Of a stretch of DNA of 64,000 bases, positions 1-13,100 are shown piece by piece; position 1 is the stretch's first letter, and every line of letters begins with the position of its first letter. A program made the translations under genes and the position numbers. The stretch is from Cruorifilaria tuberocauda (lineage: Eukaryota > Nematoda > Chromadorea > Rhabditida > Onchocercidae), in the NCBI GenBank assembly GCA_013365365.1, contig JABVXU010000037.1, positions 1 through 64,000 on the forward strand. Direction: 5' to 3'. The notes under the pieces are model-generated. The model ran no database searches. It was not told the DNA's origin and was given only the letters and a program-made list of their open reading frames with translations.

Positions 1-3000
1 ATCCAAATTAGCAAAGTTTTCTATTAAGAATCTTTAATCCAGCTTTTTAGATAGCTGACACAGAAGTTTTTTTCCAAAAAACTTCAAGTAAAAAGGTTTA
101 TAGAATTTCTTCACCGTATGCTTGACAACCAAATCCAGCAAATGCTCCACGAATTGTGGGTTTGAAAGTAGAGATTGCTTATTGAGTTGCTCTAGTTTCA
201 ATTCGTAATTCGAATGCATCGGTTGCATCAACGAACAAAGCATTTCAACGGTTGCATAATCAATACATTCGTTAGATATATTTAACATGCGGACTACTAA
301 ATCACCCAATTTTTCACGAACGCTGGAAAATAAAAATGCGACGTGATTAATAAAAATATTTGCTCGAAATGTAAAACTTGTAAGACTTGCCCTAAATTAG
401 AACAATTAACTATTTTGAATTAGTTTTTGTCACTGGCAACATATATTTCCCTTCCATCCGAAAGTTTGAAATTCTTATTTTTAAATTAAAACAACAACTT
501 CAAAACGAAATTCAACATCATCAATATCAAATATAGACACAAGATATATTTTATATTACATATTTTCTACCTAATTCATGATCATAACTGCTTCTTGAAA
601 CAATCTAACCTTAAAGATTTCCTCATCTTATTCTGCGTGAAGTGAACGTTCAAAATGGAACTATATTAATGTTTTTGATTTTTTAAGAGTTTCCTAATGA
701 TTATTTTAATGTTCACCAGTCAAATCCGAATCAGAAAAATGATATATATTAAGAAATAATCAACTGCAAGCACTCACCCCGGCACTGCGGTGAATGCTTG
801 AAAGCCACTCTTTGATGCAAACAGGCGACGTAGACATTGTAACTGCGCTTCGCATTTATTAATTTCATCACCAAAATTTTCCATCAGTACAGATTCTAAG
901 CAAGCGACAATTGTTTTCGCTTTATTTTCAGTAAAAAATCTCTGTAAAACAGTTAGTATAATCAAGGAAAGAAACGAAAAATACCTGTCATATACCCTAC
1001 AATAATAATTTAGAAAAAATAAACCTCTTGTGAGACTGTATAGGTAAGTCCACCATATGGTACATTGGCATTGAAGCGACGAATTAAATCATATCTTTTC
1101 AGACCAGCTAAAAAGTATAAAATAATTGAACCGCTCCCTCAAATTTTTAAAATTCGAATTGTTAAATATCGGCAATACTTTTTATTTGACAAGAATCAAG
1201 TTTGTTGTACCATACTTTTCTTTCGATTTTTGTATTTTTGCAAAATCTATGGCAAAGTGGAAAATTTGTTGAAAACTGAACAAAAAAATAGAACAGACGT
1301 GGCACTGAAATAACATGTCTCATGCACTGCGATTCCGTATCTTCATCCAACAAAAATTTGTATGGTATAATTCGTAAAGCACGATCATATTTGCTACAAG
1401 TAATAAAAAGACATTGATTTCCGGAAGCCCGTGATCCATCAATGAGTGATGTCAAGATTAAATCTCTGGAAAGTTTAAAATAAAAATGAGAATTTGAATT
1501 TAACAGGAGTTTGGCAGCTAAATGATAAAGCCATTAGTCGGGTGATAAATAACACATGCTGCAGTTCAAAGTTTTACTTATTAACCCCATTTACTAACAT
1601 AAAGGAATAGGAATGCTTGAAATAGCGAAATTAAAAAGGATGATACCGTTCAGGAGAAGTGTAGGATCGGATGTCGCCTTCATCATAGTGAATCGTAAAG
1701 CTTTGAGGATCTCCTTCGTCACGAACCACAAAGACAATCTAAAAATGAAACATGAATAAATTTCAAATTCAGTTAATGGAGCAATATATTTTATGAAATC
1801 TAAATTCCACAAATGATATTAATTTTAGTTAGAAAAAGAAAGCCTCATGAGCTATAAAAACGCAGATTTAAACGATAAAAATACAATAATTATACAGAAG
1901 AAAAAGGAAAAACAATCTCGTCAAATAACTTGTGTAAGGGAGCGATAGAATTACGATGAGGACTTGACGATGCATTTGTTGCTCTCAATTAAAGAAATGT
2001 CATCTCTTATAACTGTTATCTTATAACTATGAGATTTTTGTCATATAGTTATCGTAACGAGCATGAACAGAAGGAAGAGAATTCATAATAGAAATGGCTT
2101 TAAAATTTCCTCACCAATTTAAATAATGAGTTTTTAAAAACATTTTAGAATCAACAAAAGTCACTCAAAATTGGACAGTATCATTCAGTAACTTAGCAGA
2201 TCTAAATTACTCGAATCAAATAAGTTCATGGGATAACTAAAAGGACTGATCAGCTCGATTTTCTGACTCTTTCAAGATTCCCATCTTTGAATTAAATCTG
2301 CGTTACGCCCAGAATGAGGAGAAAATGCACTAAACGAACGACCGATTTTATGAGCTCAAAAGAATTCAACTCATACTTCATAATCTCTTTGTACCCCTTC
2401 ATTAATACTAAAAATCGTTATACAATACCTTATGAACAAATTTTGAAATTTCGAACTAGCAAAATTAACAATAAAAAGAGACAAAATGAACAGAAACAAA
2501 TTAAATTAATGAATTATGAAATGCAAAAAAGAATAATGGAGAAGTAAACAAACAGTCTTTAATGGTCGCGCACAAATTGCTGCATAAGTTGCCGGATCTC
2601 GTTCAATAATGCATGTGCTACTTAAACATAATAATCGTTTTACAGAAGGAAACTGTCGCGGTGCAAATTTTTGAACTTTGAACTCAACATAGGAAGTAAG
2701 CTGTTCATCACGACTGAAAATTGAATAACTCGTTCACCATTACCAATTAGAAAAATTTGATCGAAAATTTTCATAAAAATTGTAAAACTGAAAATAAATT
2801 TGAAAAATTATTGGTCAAGCACTAATTTAACATAAAAATGCAAATATAAAATACAAAAAAACATAAAAATTGTTTTTTTCCTTCTCTCCATAAAATCTGA
2901 GATTCTAAGAGGAGGAAGAGAGTAATTTTTTTCTGAATCAGAGAATACATATTGGAAATTCAAATAATTCAATAAACTAATTAATATTAATAACAAATTA

Positions 3001-4704
3001 ATATTACAATCTAGATTACTTATTTATAAAAATAATGACTAAAAATTATTTAGTAGTCAAACGAAATTAACCTGCACAAACCCAAACGTGTTAACATAAA
3101 TTGTTCCAAAGTGATTCCTTCTTTAGTGACTGGTATTGAAATCCCTAAGTAAGTTGCTGCCATTTGCCGCATCACTAGGATTAGATCATCAAACAATTCG
3201 CACACGAACAGATGCTGCAAAAAACCGAAAAAAAAATTACCCGCTTTTCAAATTATTATTCGAAGAAGAATTTGGTAGTCTAAGTTACCAAACGCATGCA
3301 CCTTATTTCAGTAAGTTATATCATACATCAAGAAAATGTCTGAAAACTAATGAAGAAGAAACAGAACAAACTCGACGACGTTGTTCATCCATTTCCACGA
3401 TAAATCCATTCTGATATCCTTGCATCTAAAAAGTAATTCAGAAAAATTTCCGATCGTTTTTAAACGAAGTGAAAAAACGAAAAAAAAAACCATTTCTAGT
3501 GATGAATGAAAATTAAAAATGACTTAAGCTTATATATAATATTTGAATGTTCTCAGAAAAAGAAAACCAAGCTACAAATTTGAAACATTCACAGTTACTC
3601 ACTATGGCGATAGATTTCATACGCCAATATGCGTACGATGCAATCACTTCACCGTTATTATTTAATCTTTCCAATGAATAACTTCTTGTTCGTAGCAGAA
3701 TCGGTATACGGCGATCCGACCAATCGTGTTTGTAGCCGGTGAAATCCTAAAAAATCGCTGTTTGAAATAAGACTGTTGATTGTTTGGAACTGGTTTTACA
3801 TCAGTTTCTGCAGATCCGAAATGGCAAAATTAAATTTCGATTCATCGGTTAAAGTACTTGATATTATACTGGTATGAAATATTAAAAATTAAAATCAAGA
3901 TAAAATCTAACTGGTTAGAATTTAAGTTCATTGTCGTTACGAAATTTAGGAAATTTTACTTGTGTTTCAGGTTGAGCATCTGAAAATTTAGGCATATGCA
4001 CAAGAGCATCTGACAAAATTTCTTGCGTATATTCCGATGAGAACCGCATCGTATCATTTTTTCGTTTAGTTTTGACGACAAATTCATCCTGACCTTGGGG
4101 CGAACGTTGTAATGGCTTGATTGTTATGATGTCCCCATACAACCACTAAAGATCAAACCGAAAAAAATAGCTTCTCTGACAGTTAGACTATATCAAATTC
4201 AAGGTCAAATTAAACTATTATTAATGTTAGTATAGAAACATAAACATTTGCTGAAAGTAATTGCTTTTTTATTATTCTTTTATTCTCATACTGTTGAAAT
4301 TATTTCAATTTCAGTATCTTGTGTTTAGATATTTGAATCGCCGAAATTAAAAAAAAATTATGAACCTGATTTGTTATTTCAAGTGTAGACGGATTATAAG
4401 TTGTGACACCTAGAGTACCGACTGAAAATATCCTTTTGTATCTGCAAATAATATAAAATATTAGAAAAAATACGTATAAATATTGCATGATTACTTTCTT
4501 AAGTCAATCTTAATTATATTTCAATTTACTTTAAGCTTATTTCGCTTCAAATATACCTAAAAATTTTTTCTACTTTCGGACACAAAAAAATCACATTTTT
4601 CTGAAAAAAAATACTTATAAACATGTAACTAACTTCCCCTTCCATGAATGCTTCGTCACTACGTAACAAACAATATCACGATTATCAGCAGAAAATGATG
4701 TCAT
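1..4704 (-). CDS. rme-8: RME-8 / DNAJC13 endosomal co-chaperone, N-terminal 516 residues (3' part off window)
   Basis: Large endosomal J-domain protein that recruits Hsc70 to early endosomes and works with retromer/SNX in sorting (family knowledge). Twelve exons with matching phases: 4634-4704, 4366-4441, 3960-4145, 3603-3746, 3372-3425, 3072-3214, 2554-2713, 1647-1738, 1299-1465, 1025-1107, 778-941, 115-322 (minus strand). The start at 4704 opens the conserved head; the [16 protein letters not shown] block holds Lys18, Trp21, Tyr25 and Arg27, equivalent to residues reported for PI3P binding in human DNAJC13. Later blocks align in order with DNAJC13: [13 protein letters not shown], a second [14 protein letters not shown] repeat, [35 protein letters not shown] and [10 protein letters not shown]. 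The usual protein is about 2,240 residues, so about three quarters, including the J domain, lies left of base 1. The last donor seen is at 114. The gene shares a 1.3-kb divergent upstream region with sld-2. Confidence 0.93.
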
Positions 4705-5970
4705 CACAGCGTCGCACTACGTTTTTCCTTTTTTACGCTCACATAAATCATCTAAAAGCAGTTTTTTAATATTTATACTTTAAATTTTAAATTATCGCAC
4801 TTTGCAATCTGCAATGTCATTTATTCCTAATATAAAAAAATAATACCACAATGCTATAACGTTCCAAGCATTTACTGACTGTTTATCATTCATTCAAAAT
4901 TTGTAATGTATCATTCAAAACCACAATAATGAGTATAAAATCAATAATATAATAACTATAATCAACTTTTCTATCATAAAACAATTAATCACCAAGGTTA
5001 TGAAAATTTAACATGTAAATATGAATCTCGGAAACTTCAGACTCTTTATTAAATACTCTCATTGCTATCAAATACCCACGCGAACACTGAGAAAAGAACA
5101 AATAAATAAAAAGAAGTTGCATTTTATTTGTATGCCATGAAATTTCGAACAGAGGGAAGAAAATTTTCACGAAGAATTTAGCGCTAATTTTAAAAACTGT
5201 TAATTTCCTACTTCGTCAAAAAACGATACCTCCTGGGAATGATCGACGACCGATTTGCCTGTTCCAAACCAATCTTCCCTATTATTTATTGCTCCCCTGC
5301 ACTTCACTCTTCATGCTTTTTTGGTGGAAGCGAATTCCAATCTACCACCGAAATTCCCGCCTTATTTTAGGCTCGTAAAATTTTCACGCAATTATTACAA
5401 ATGAAAATGCTTTAGGATCTAAATTTTATTGTTACTGCTGTGTTTTTCTCAGATTGCGTTGTTATTTAATTTATATTAGGTAATTGAAATTTGAGAAATT
5501 ATTGAAACTCAAATTAGTTTTAAAAATCAATACTATATTGTTGTAAGAGTTAAAAAACCAAGCCTCTCATTTTAACATTTTGTAAAGTAAGAATTATAAT
5601 GTTTGTTGGTTTTCTTTTTTAATTTTTTTTTCTCGATTTCCATCTACCAATGTTTTCTTTTTCAGAAATAATTGGAATTGTGCGATATACTAATAAATAT
5701 AATCCAAGAAGTACAAACATTTAAGATATTGAACTACATTTGATGGATTAAATTGTAAATATATGCGTATTAGATAATAAAGTTTATAAATTTTTTTACT
5801 TTATTCGTTTTCTTATTGATCGAGAGTACCGTTTTAACGATCAACAATTACTTTTATTTTATTTTTACTCGTAGTTAAATACTTGTAGCTAAAAAGTTCC
5901 ATCGAAAGGAGGTGTCGTCATTAATTTTCTACTCAAGCAAAGAAGAAGAAAAAAGCTCAAGTTTTCAGAA
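4705..5970. other. Divergent intergenic region between rme-8 and sld-2
   Basis: No coding exon supported. This 1.27-kb AT-rich stretch separates two genes transcribed away from each other and probably holds both promoters. The short open frames here lack family similarity and splice context. A purine-rich run precedes the sld-2 start, but no TTTCAG acceptor is evident directly upstream of it. Confidence 0.6.
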
Positions 5971-8317
5971 ATGGAAGAGCGTTACCAACATTGGCTGCAA
6001 ATTTTCAAACAGCTCAATGAGCATTCACCAACCAAAAATGATATCGAATTGATTGCTCCGCCGCATATCAAAGGTAATTATTTGTGGCGCTACGTTTTAT
6101 CGTTCCTATCAAAAATTTTCTTTCCAAATTCCAAACTTTTTGCATATACTCAGGTTAGTCGCAGATGTAGCAGCTTATAATTACAGAATCTTGATTTAAA
6201 AATCAAGCATTAATAGCATTAAAATTTTTAAAGACTTTACTCTTTTTGAACGTTTATCATTAAAAAAATGAAAATATCTTACATTTTGATTCAAGATGAA
6301 ATATTGAAAGTGAGTGTAAGGGATTTGAGTAGTTTTCACATTCATTTCTGGAAAAATCACTGATGTTTTAGACGAATATTTCAAGCTGCATCCGCCAAAA
6401 AAAGTAATTTCGAAACCGATTCCAAAGGTGAAACTCAAAAGGTCATTCGATGAAAGGGATTGTCTCCCCGAGGTATCATAATTTTTTTGTTCGCCTTAAT
6501 TTTGAAAAGAAAATTCAAAAGATATGGCAAGAGAATATGAAAAGTCAGGTTGATGGCACCTCAAAACTTTTCCCGAACAAAAAGAGAGGAAAAAAATTAC
6601 TGATAACCATACCGAGTTTTTGAATAAATGCCAGCTTTTATTTAAGCTTTTTTGAATTTAATTTATGCCATAAAACAGCTTTTACTATTTTACTGTGTTA
6701 CAAGGTTTTTTGTTACTTCTCTTTCTGGTTGTTACACTTTCAAATTAACAATATCTTAATATGTATGAATTCTTCGAATCCGCGGGTAATTTGCAGCCAG
6801 TATTGAAGAGACAACATGTTGATGTAATGGTTGCTTCAAAGAGCAAAACGCTGCTTCAAACTAGTAAGCTATTTTAGACTTAACAAAATGTAATAATGAA
6901 CTTCAAAAATCCGGGGTCTTTGATAATGAGCAAGGAAGCATTGAACATTGAGTAAGTGATAATCTAAATGTACTCATAATTCCAAAATCTTGGTGGACAA
7001 AGCCACGAAATAACCATCAAATGAGTTAGCAGTTTGATCTTGAGAAACTGGCAGTTACACTGTAAAAATTTCAATGAACCGTCTTGGTGATTATAATTTA
7101 AATTGCTCTAATATTTCTATTATATCATATATTTTAGAGGATTTGCCATTATTAAGGCGGTCACCACGGAAGCATCCTTCATCATTACTGGTTCGTCCGA
7201 CAACACCAAGGAAAATCAGTTCTTCTTTTAAATCAGCATCATGTCGAAGCTCAATCAATATGCTCAAAGTGGATATCTTTCAAAATATAGACGGGGTAAT
7301 TCTTTGGGAATCAAATCGAAATATCATTTCAAGATTTTTTTTCGAATAAAATTACTCAATTATAAGTGATTCTCAGCGGAAAATTTTCAGCAATCCGCGA
7401 ATTTTGTAATACCAGAAAGTGAATCCTCCGCATATATCGCTCAATGTAAGATTATTATTGTTTAATCCATTTATTTACTTTACTTTTGCTGTGATTTACT
7501 TTTCCAATCTTCAGAAAACAAGGAATATTTATTCTGCACAAGCGGCCTTCGTTTTGATGTGAACAAAAAGCACTTTTTCATGCCCTGAAATATGATTCAT
7601 CTTATGCAAAAAAAATGTATAAAAAACTTTAAATATTTATAATACAGTTTATAATGCAAGTTGTTAATATCGAGAAAAAAGTAAATTCTTTACAACCATA
7701 TTTCGCCTTTTTGTTTGCTTTTTGAAAAACTGGATACTATTGGAAATTACTGCCTTTTTACATTTGCAGCTCTTTTTTCACATACAGTACAACATAATGA
7801 GCAGACATTGCGTCGTTCTCCACGAAAGCATCCTTCATCATATAATGAAATGCTATTATCACCACAAAAACCATTGCTGTTATCACAACCAATCATTTGT
7901 CGTCGCTTAAGCAGTGTATTAGATTCAATTAGTGATGTTGAAAATGAAAAGGTAATTTTCACTTGCTTAGCTAAATTTTGAAACGAATACTTTTTCTGCT
8001 TGTTATGCATGTTCTGGTTTCATATATCCGAGAAAATTTGAATTCTCAATTCTTATTCTTTTCAGGAAAGTGTTAGTTTAAATAGTTCATTTGGACTCGT
8101 CAATAAAGGTGAAAATAAAAGTCCAGAAGACGATTCGCGTATCGTGTTTTCCGAAAAGCAACAGCCGTTTTCCGATGAAAAACAATGTTTTAAAAGGAAA
8201 ATTAGAGGCAAAAATGAAAATTACCGACGTTTGAAGATGAAAAAGAATTACATACGTGGTGCATCATTAGCGAGAAAGAATTTCAGGAAATGGCGTAGGA
8301 TTCGCAACAAGCGATGA
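5971..8317 (+). CDS. sld-2: SLD-2, Sld2/RecQ4-N-terminus type DNA replication initiation factor
   Basis: Seven exons join without a stop: 5971-6073, 6372-6472, 6797-6863, 7138-7295, 7391-7445, 7770-7951, 8066-8317, giving 305 residues. The first 45 residues (W8, F12, the SPTKNDIE block, Y36) match the RecQ4/Sld2 N-terminal pattern of an aromatic helix followed by P-(S/T)-x-x-D-(I/V). The basic C-terminus (NYRRLKMKKNYIRG, about residues 271-284) matches the second motif shared by RecQ4 and Sld2 (N-[YF]-x-R-L-x-[ML]-K-x-K-x-[YF]-[VI]-R-G). In yeast and C. elegans this family, once CDK-phosphorylated, binds Dpb11/MUS-101 to start replication. Full S/T-P-x-K sites lie at S19, S99, T113, S178 and S192; a minimal SP follows near residue 242. 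The segment LRRSPRKHPSS occurs twice (residues 96-106 and 175-185). No helicase domain is present, as in C. elegans SLD-2. The exon 6 acceptor could instead be 7787; both keep the frame. Confidence 0.82.
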
Positions 8318-10178
8318 TAGTAAAATTTGCATAATTTATAATTATTTATTTTCGTAACTCTCTATGTTGTTATCCGGAATATTTTTATCCTTTTTTCCTT
8401 CCATCTATCTTTCCATAAACACCCTGAATTGACATTTCGTTCGAAGTCAGGTTCTTAATTCAATTCAGTAAATTTCCAATAGCAATTTCTGTCTCATAAA
8501 TTCACAGGGTGATAAGAATTAGATTATGTGAAAGAAAAATTTTGAACATCTTTTTAAATGATGTCTAAGTGCAACCTTGCAATTAAAAAACGAAAGAGAA
8601 CGGTCGAATTACGATTAACATATACTTAGATAAGACTAAAGAAATGAATAAAGCAAAATTCCGTGGAAGAGAATTGTGAATTTCTCAAAAAGTTTGATTT
8701 TTGATGTGCTATTAATTAAAGTTTTGTTTAAAATTCATAAATTGTTTATTTCATGAGGGATCTAATCATTGTGATTCACACATATGCTATCCAAGATTAA
8801 TACGCCGGTTGTTTCAGCTGGAACGTTAACTCATTTTGATAATGTCATTTATTGAGCTTGTAAAAATTTATGGCTCATTAGGCTGATGGTTCGTTTTTAT
8901 CATGACTGAGACTCCAATACATTAAATTCAACATGTTTGATGAAATTTATGCTGCACCATATAAATAAACAGCACAAAATTTCGGCGATCGGTTTACAAT
9001 CAATAAATAATATCTGAGGGATTATGGAAACGTCGTATCGGGACCAGCAGTTAATGTAAATTGCATCACTTTTGCTGACTGATTAATTAATCAGTAGTTT
9101 TGCAAAATTCGATTAGGAATCTGAAGCTACTTCATTTTTATTATTTCCTTCTTATAAAGCATTAAATTACGGTGATGGAGATTGTTTGAACAATATTTAA
9201 GAAAGGAATGGAGAAAATTTTTACTTCTGAACTTCAAAATTATACAAGACAGATCCAAATCACCAATATAAAAATTCTTCAAAACAATAACAGGAAATGT
9301 GCAGGTAAATGTAAAGCTACCTAAATGTAATAAATGGTAATAGAAACAAATCTGACGAAAAACATCGGCGCTAAGGCAAATGCGATATTATCATTACAAA
9401 ACAATTAAATAAATTTTTTGCCTTCACGTAATCAATTAATATCTCTTTTTGTTTCAAGTAAAGTATTATCGCTATTGATAAGTATATAATACAAATATCT
9501 AAATGTATGGGCAGAGGATTACTGGAAATAAAGCACAAAGTTGCGGAGGTAAGGTAGTGAAGAACAAATGTTCTTCCGAATACCCTGCTGCTCATATAAG
9601 ATGAATTTGGAAGAAAATATTCTCACTTTTCTTTTTGTTTATCCGTTCCCGATTTAATTATTTTTTCTTCAATACCGATTTTTAATTTATTAATATTTTC
9701 TTCATAAAATTATCAATGAATCTTCTACTATCGCTAATTTATTAGCTGAATTTTTAATTCTATGGAATTTGTCTGAGTTGAACAGCTCAACATCCGTTTC
9801 TTTCGATAAAGAATAAAGCTCTTCTTGGGAATTGAAGAGATCAAGAAAAGAGAGTGTTACTGGACGTCATATTCACTATCTTTAGTAAAATAAATAACTG
9901 GTATCATAATATTCTCAGTTCAATACTTCATAAATTATAATGAACTAAATATAAATTCATTTTACATAATTCAATAATCCCGATAATAACTCTCTTTTTG
10001 TTTTCATTTTTAGCTTTAAAAATGATTAAAAATTGAAATTTACTGGGAACTCAGGTTAACCTCTTCCCTATTTTCCGTCCACTGGACCAGTATAGAATAT
10101 TTATCATAATAGTGGTAAATGTCTCGAATATCGCCAATTTTCTATTCTTCCTCCTTAATTAGATAATTAAACAGATAG
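8318..10178. other. Intergenic region between the converging sld-2 and innexin A genes
   Basis: 1.86 kb of AT-rich DNA between two 3' ends. No exon, RNA gene or repeat family was recognised. A possible AATAAA poly(A) signal occurs near 8644 on the plus strand. The short open frames (for example minus 9371-9595) have no recognisable content. Confidence 0.55.
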
Positions 10179-13100
10179 CTAATGATAAAATTCTTCATGA
10201 AAACTATCACCAGCATCAATATCATCCAACTTGGATGTCACGGGATGGGCTAACGCAGGTGGCGGCGGTGATGACGGCGAGATGGCACGCTTCTTTTCGT
10301 CCTCCAGGTAATTCTTCCATAGAGCTGCCACAATGTCTGTTGTAATTAAATCCCCCGCATTTGCTGCTATAATTCGCAAGATGAAAATGCCATCTTTCCG
10401 TAAACATCGATTAACGAAATGTTCCAAAACATTATGCGCTATAATCGCAACAATTATTTCACATTTAACTATCGTACTTCAATTTAATTAATTTCTTTTA
10501 AATGGAATTAATAAATGCCATAATGGAATAATAATAATAAAGGCAAAAGATCGCTTCAACAAATTTGAAATGCGATGATTTTATCATGTTACAAATAGTA
10601 AATATTTGAATTAAGCAAGTTTTTCATCTGAATTTGAAAGAGTTGCAAATAGCACATTTTTCTAATTTTGAAAGATTGAAATATTTAATAATGAGAAAAG
10701 CGGTTAAAATTTTCATTTGAAATTACTAAGGAAGTATTTTAAGTATTACATTTCCCTAATTTTAGGAATAAAAAACGAATCTATCAGTTTCTATTTGTCC
10801 CAGTACCGAACTGTAAATGATATAACTGTCTTCAACAATCATTATTAAAAATAATTCAAGAGAGAAAATAGACTGAACAAAGAGTTTAAGGATGATTTTA
10901 AGGAAAGGAAAAGATAATAAGTGAAAGGAAGAATTTGCTTAGCACGAAGTGATTATAAATCTATCGCTGTTACAGCCGTCCTTTTTAGTTTTTTCCAGTT
11001 GTTATAAACAGATACCATCGAAATTTTGAAAAAATTAGAAACGAACGATGGAAAGATTCTAAAAATAATTTTATAATGAATTTAGCAAATTATCAAAGTA
11101 AAAACTTTTAGGAATGATGAATGATTTGTGAGACACATGATCCAAAATTTGGCCGAAAATACAGCAAGCAGAATGTTTGATTACACTTTCAAAAATTCCT
11201 TCCTTTTTTGGTTTTGCCATAATTTAGGTAAGAATTTTTTCATTTAAGAGTATACAAAAATGTTTTAATTAGAAGCAGAAATTTTTGATTTAGAAAAACT
11301 TACCTTTCATTAGTTAAACATCACAAAATGATTACATAAAATATATTACCTTGTCCGTCCAAAAGTCCATAAACACCCAAATACTGAGCAATGAACGAAT
11401 ATTGCTGAGTTTCAATGAAAGACATACAGTACCAGTATATTAAGGAAGCTAGCGTTGATACGATCACTATTAATATCCACCACCACAGAAACAAATACAC
11501 CTGTAAATGAATAATTTCTAGTAATTTACAATTATCTTTCAATTTTTCAATTTCTGTTCTTTAAATCCTGAGGGTTCGCGTGAAAATTTCTCTTTTTTAT
11601 GCTTTACAAGCTTTATTCTTGAAGCATCATGTAACTATTTCTAAAATTTAAAGCCATAACTCCTTTCATTGTTAGCTCTTTCCAGAATTACTTTTAATTA
11701 CCTCTTGGTTCAATTAAACTTTACAAGATTAAAGTAGAAACGCACTTTTTCATTGAACATATTAATCATAAGAACGCACTGAACAGTATGCCTGTGTTTG
11801 TTGCCCAGTACCCGAACATCAAAATCACACATTGTTACTCTGAATTATAAAATTAGTGAAAGTAAAAAGATTGTTGCCAAGCATTTTTGAAAAAAATTGC
11901 AGCACTTATAAATGTTTAAATTAAATATTAAGTGTATTATCTCAAATCTACAAAATTTTTGCATTTTTATACAAATCTGAAATTTCAATTTATTTACAAA
12001 ATCTTACGTAGCATCAGAATTTTGTAAGACGGAAAATATCTTAATTCGATAATTGATGTCGAAAATTAAATAAAAAAACCTTGGGAAATGTCCCGATTCC
12101 TGCCATTCGCGCCCATTTGCCAAATCACGAAGGATTTCGAAGCCCCAGAACGTGTAATCGGTACCAAGAAAGTTATTTAATAAGACAAATTGTGTGATAG
12201 CTTGTAAAAGGTAAAGAAACTTTATCAATAGGTATAATATCGTTAGATACGTTCCCTGAAACCAATTAAAATTATAATTATCAAAATTTAATATGTCCTA
12301 AACATTTTCCCTTGCAACTTCTTGACCGATCAATTTGTTCAGCAATTTTTTAGCTTTACAACAATAATACATCTACAGAAGTCAAAACAAATTTGCATTT
12401 TCCAATAAATACACTTTCTTATTTTAACACAAATTTCTTTCCAGACTTTTCCATAAATATGCATCATAAGCTTACCTTACGCAAAAGCAACGATATCGGA
12501 TTGTTACGCATCAAATTTCGTTGTGTCTTCAGCGAATCGTAAATATGCGTAGCTACGACGACAACTGAATCCTTCCGCTTATCCGACTGCATGTTGCTTA
12601 CGTCCTGAGACATTAATACTATACCCTTTAGGGCTATTCCTGGAAAATGTATGAGCAAAATTTCGAAAAAAAATCATTTTCAGAAATTACGATAAAATAT
12701 TTAATGAATAAGTGAATAATTTGCATTTAAGAAAAATTACTTTTCCAAATTTTGAAGACATACAAATATGTATGGTTCTAATTTCTTATTTGAATTATTG
12801 GCAGACGTGCACACGCATATATAAACGCACATGACCGTGGGATAGCGCAAGGAAGTAAAGTGTTTCTTTATAGAACTTCAATATCTTTTATTTAAGATTA
12901 AAAGGGATTACAGCTGACAAGGATTATTCGACATTTCCACTGCAGCAAATTCCGAAAAAGAATTTTATGATAACATAGCAAATTGTTACTTTCCCATTAA
13001 ATAATATTCAATGGGAAATTTTGCTAATGAAATTTTTTCATTAAAATTGATTATTTGAAAACGAATTTTTCTCAGCCAAGCAGAAGATAAATGAAAAAAT

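Noticed and set aside
6770..6796. TTCGAATCC considered as a tRNA B-box
   Set aside because: No A-box or cloverleaf arms at the right distance; it lies in an sld-2 intron just before an exon acceptor.
7501..7600. Possible extra sld-2 exon after the TTCAG at 7514
   Set aside because: Joining it to the previous exon makes an immediate stop. Skipping to 7770 keeps the frame and reaches the second LRRSPRKHPSS copy.
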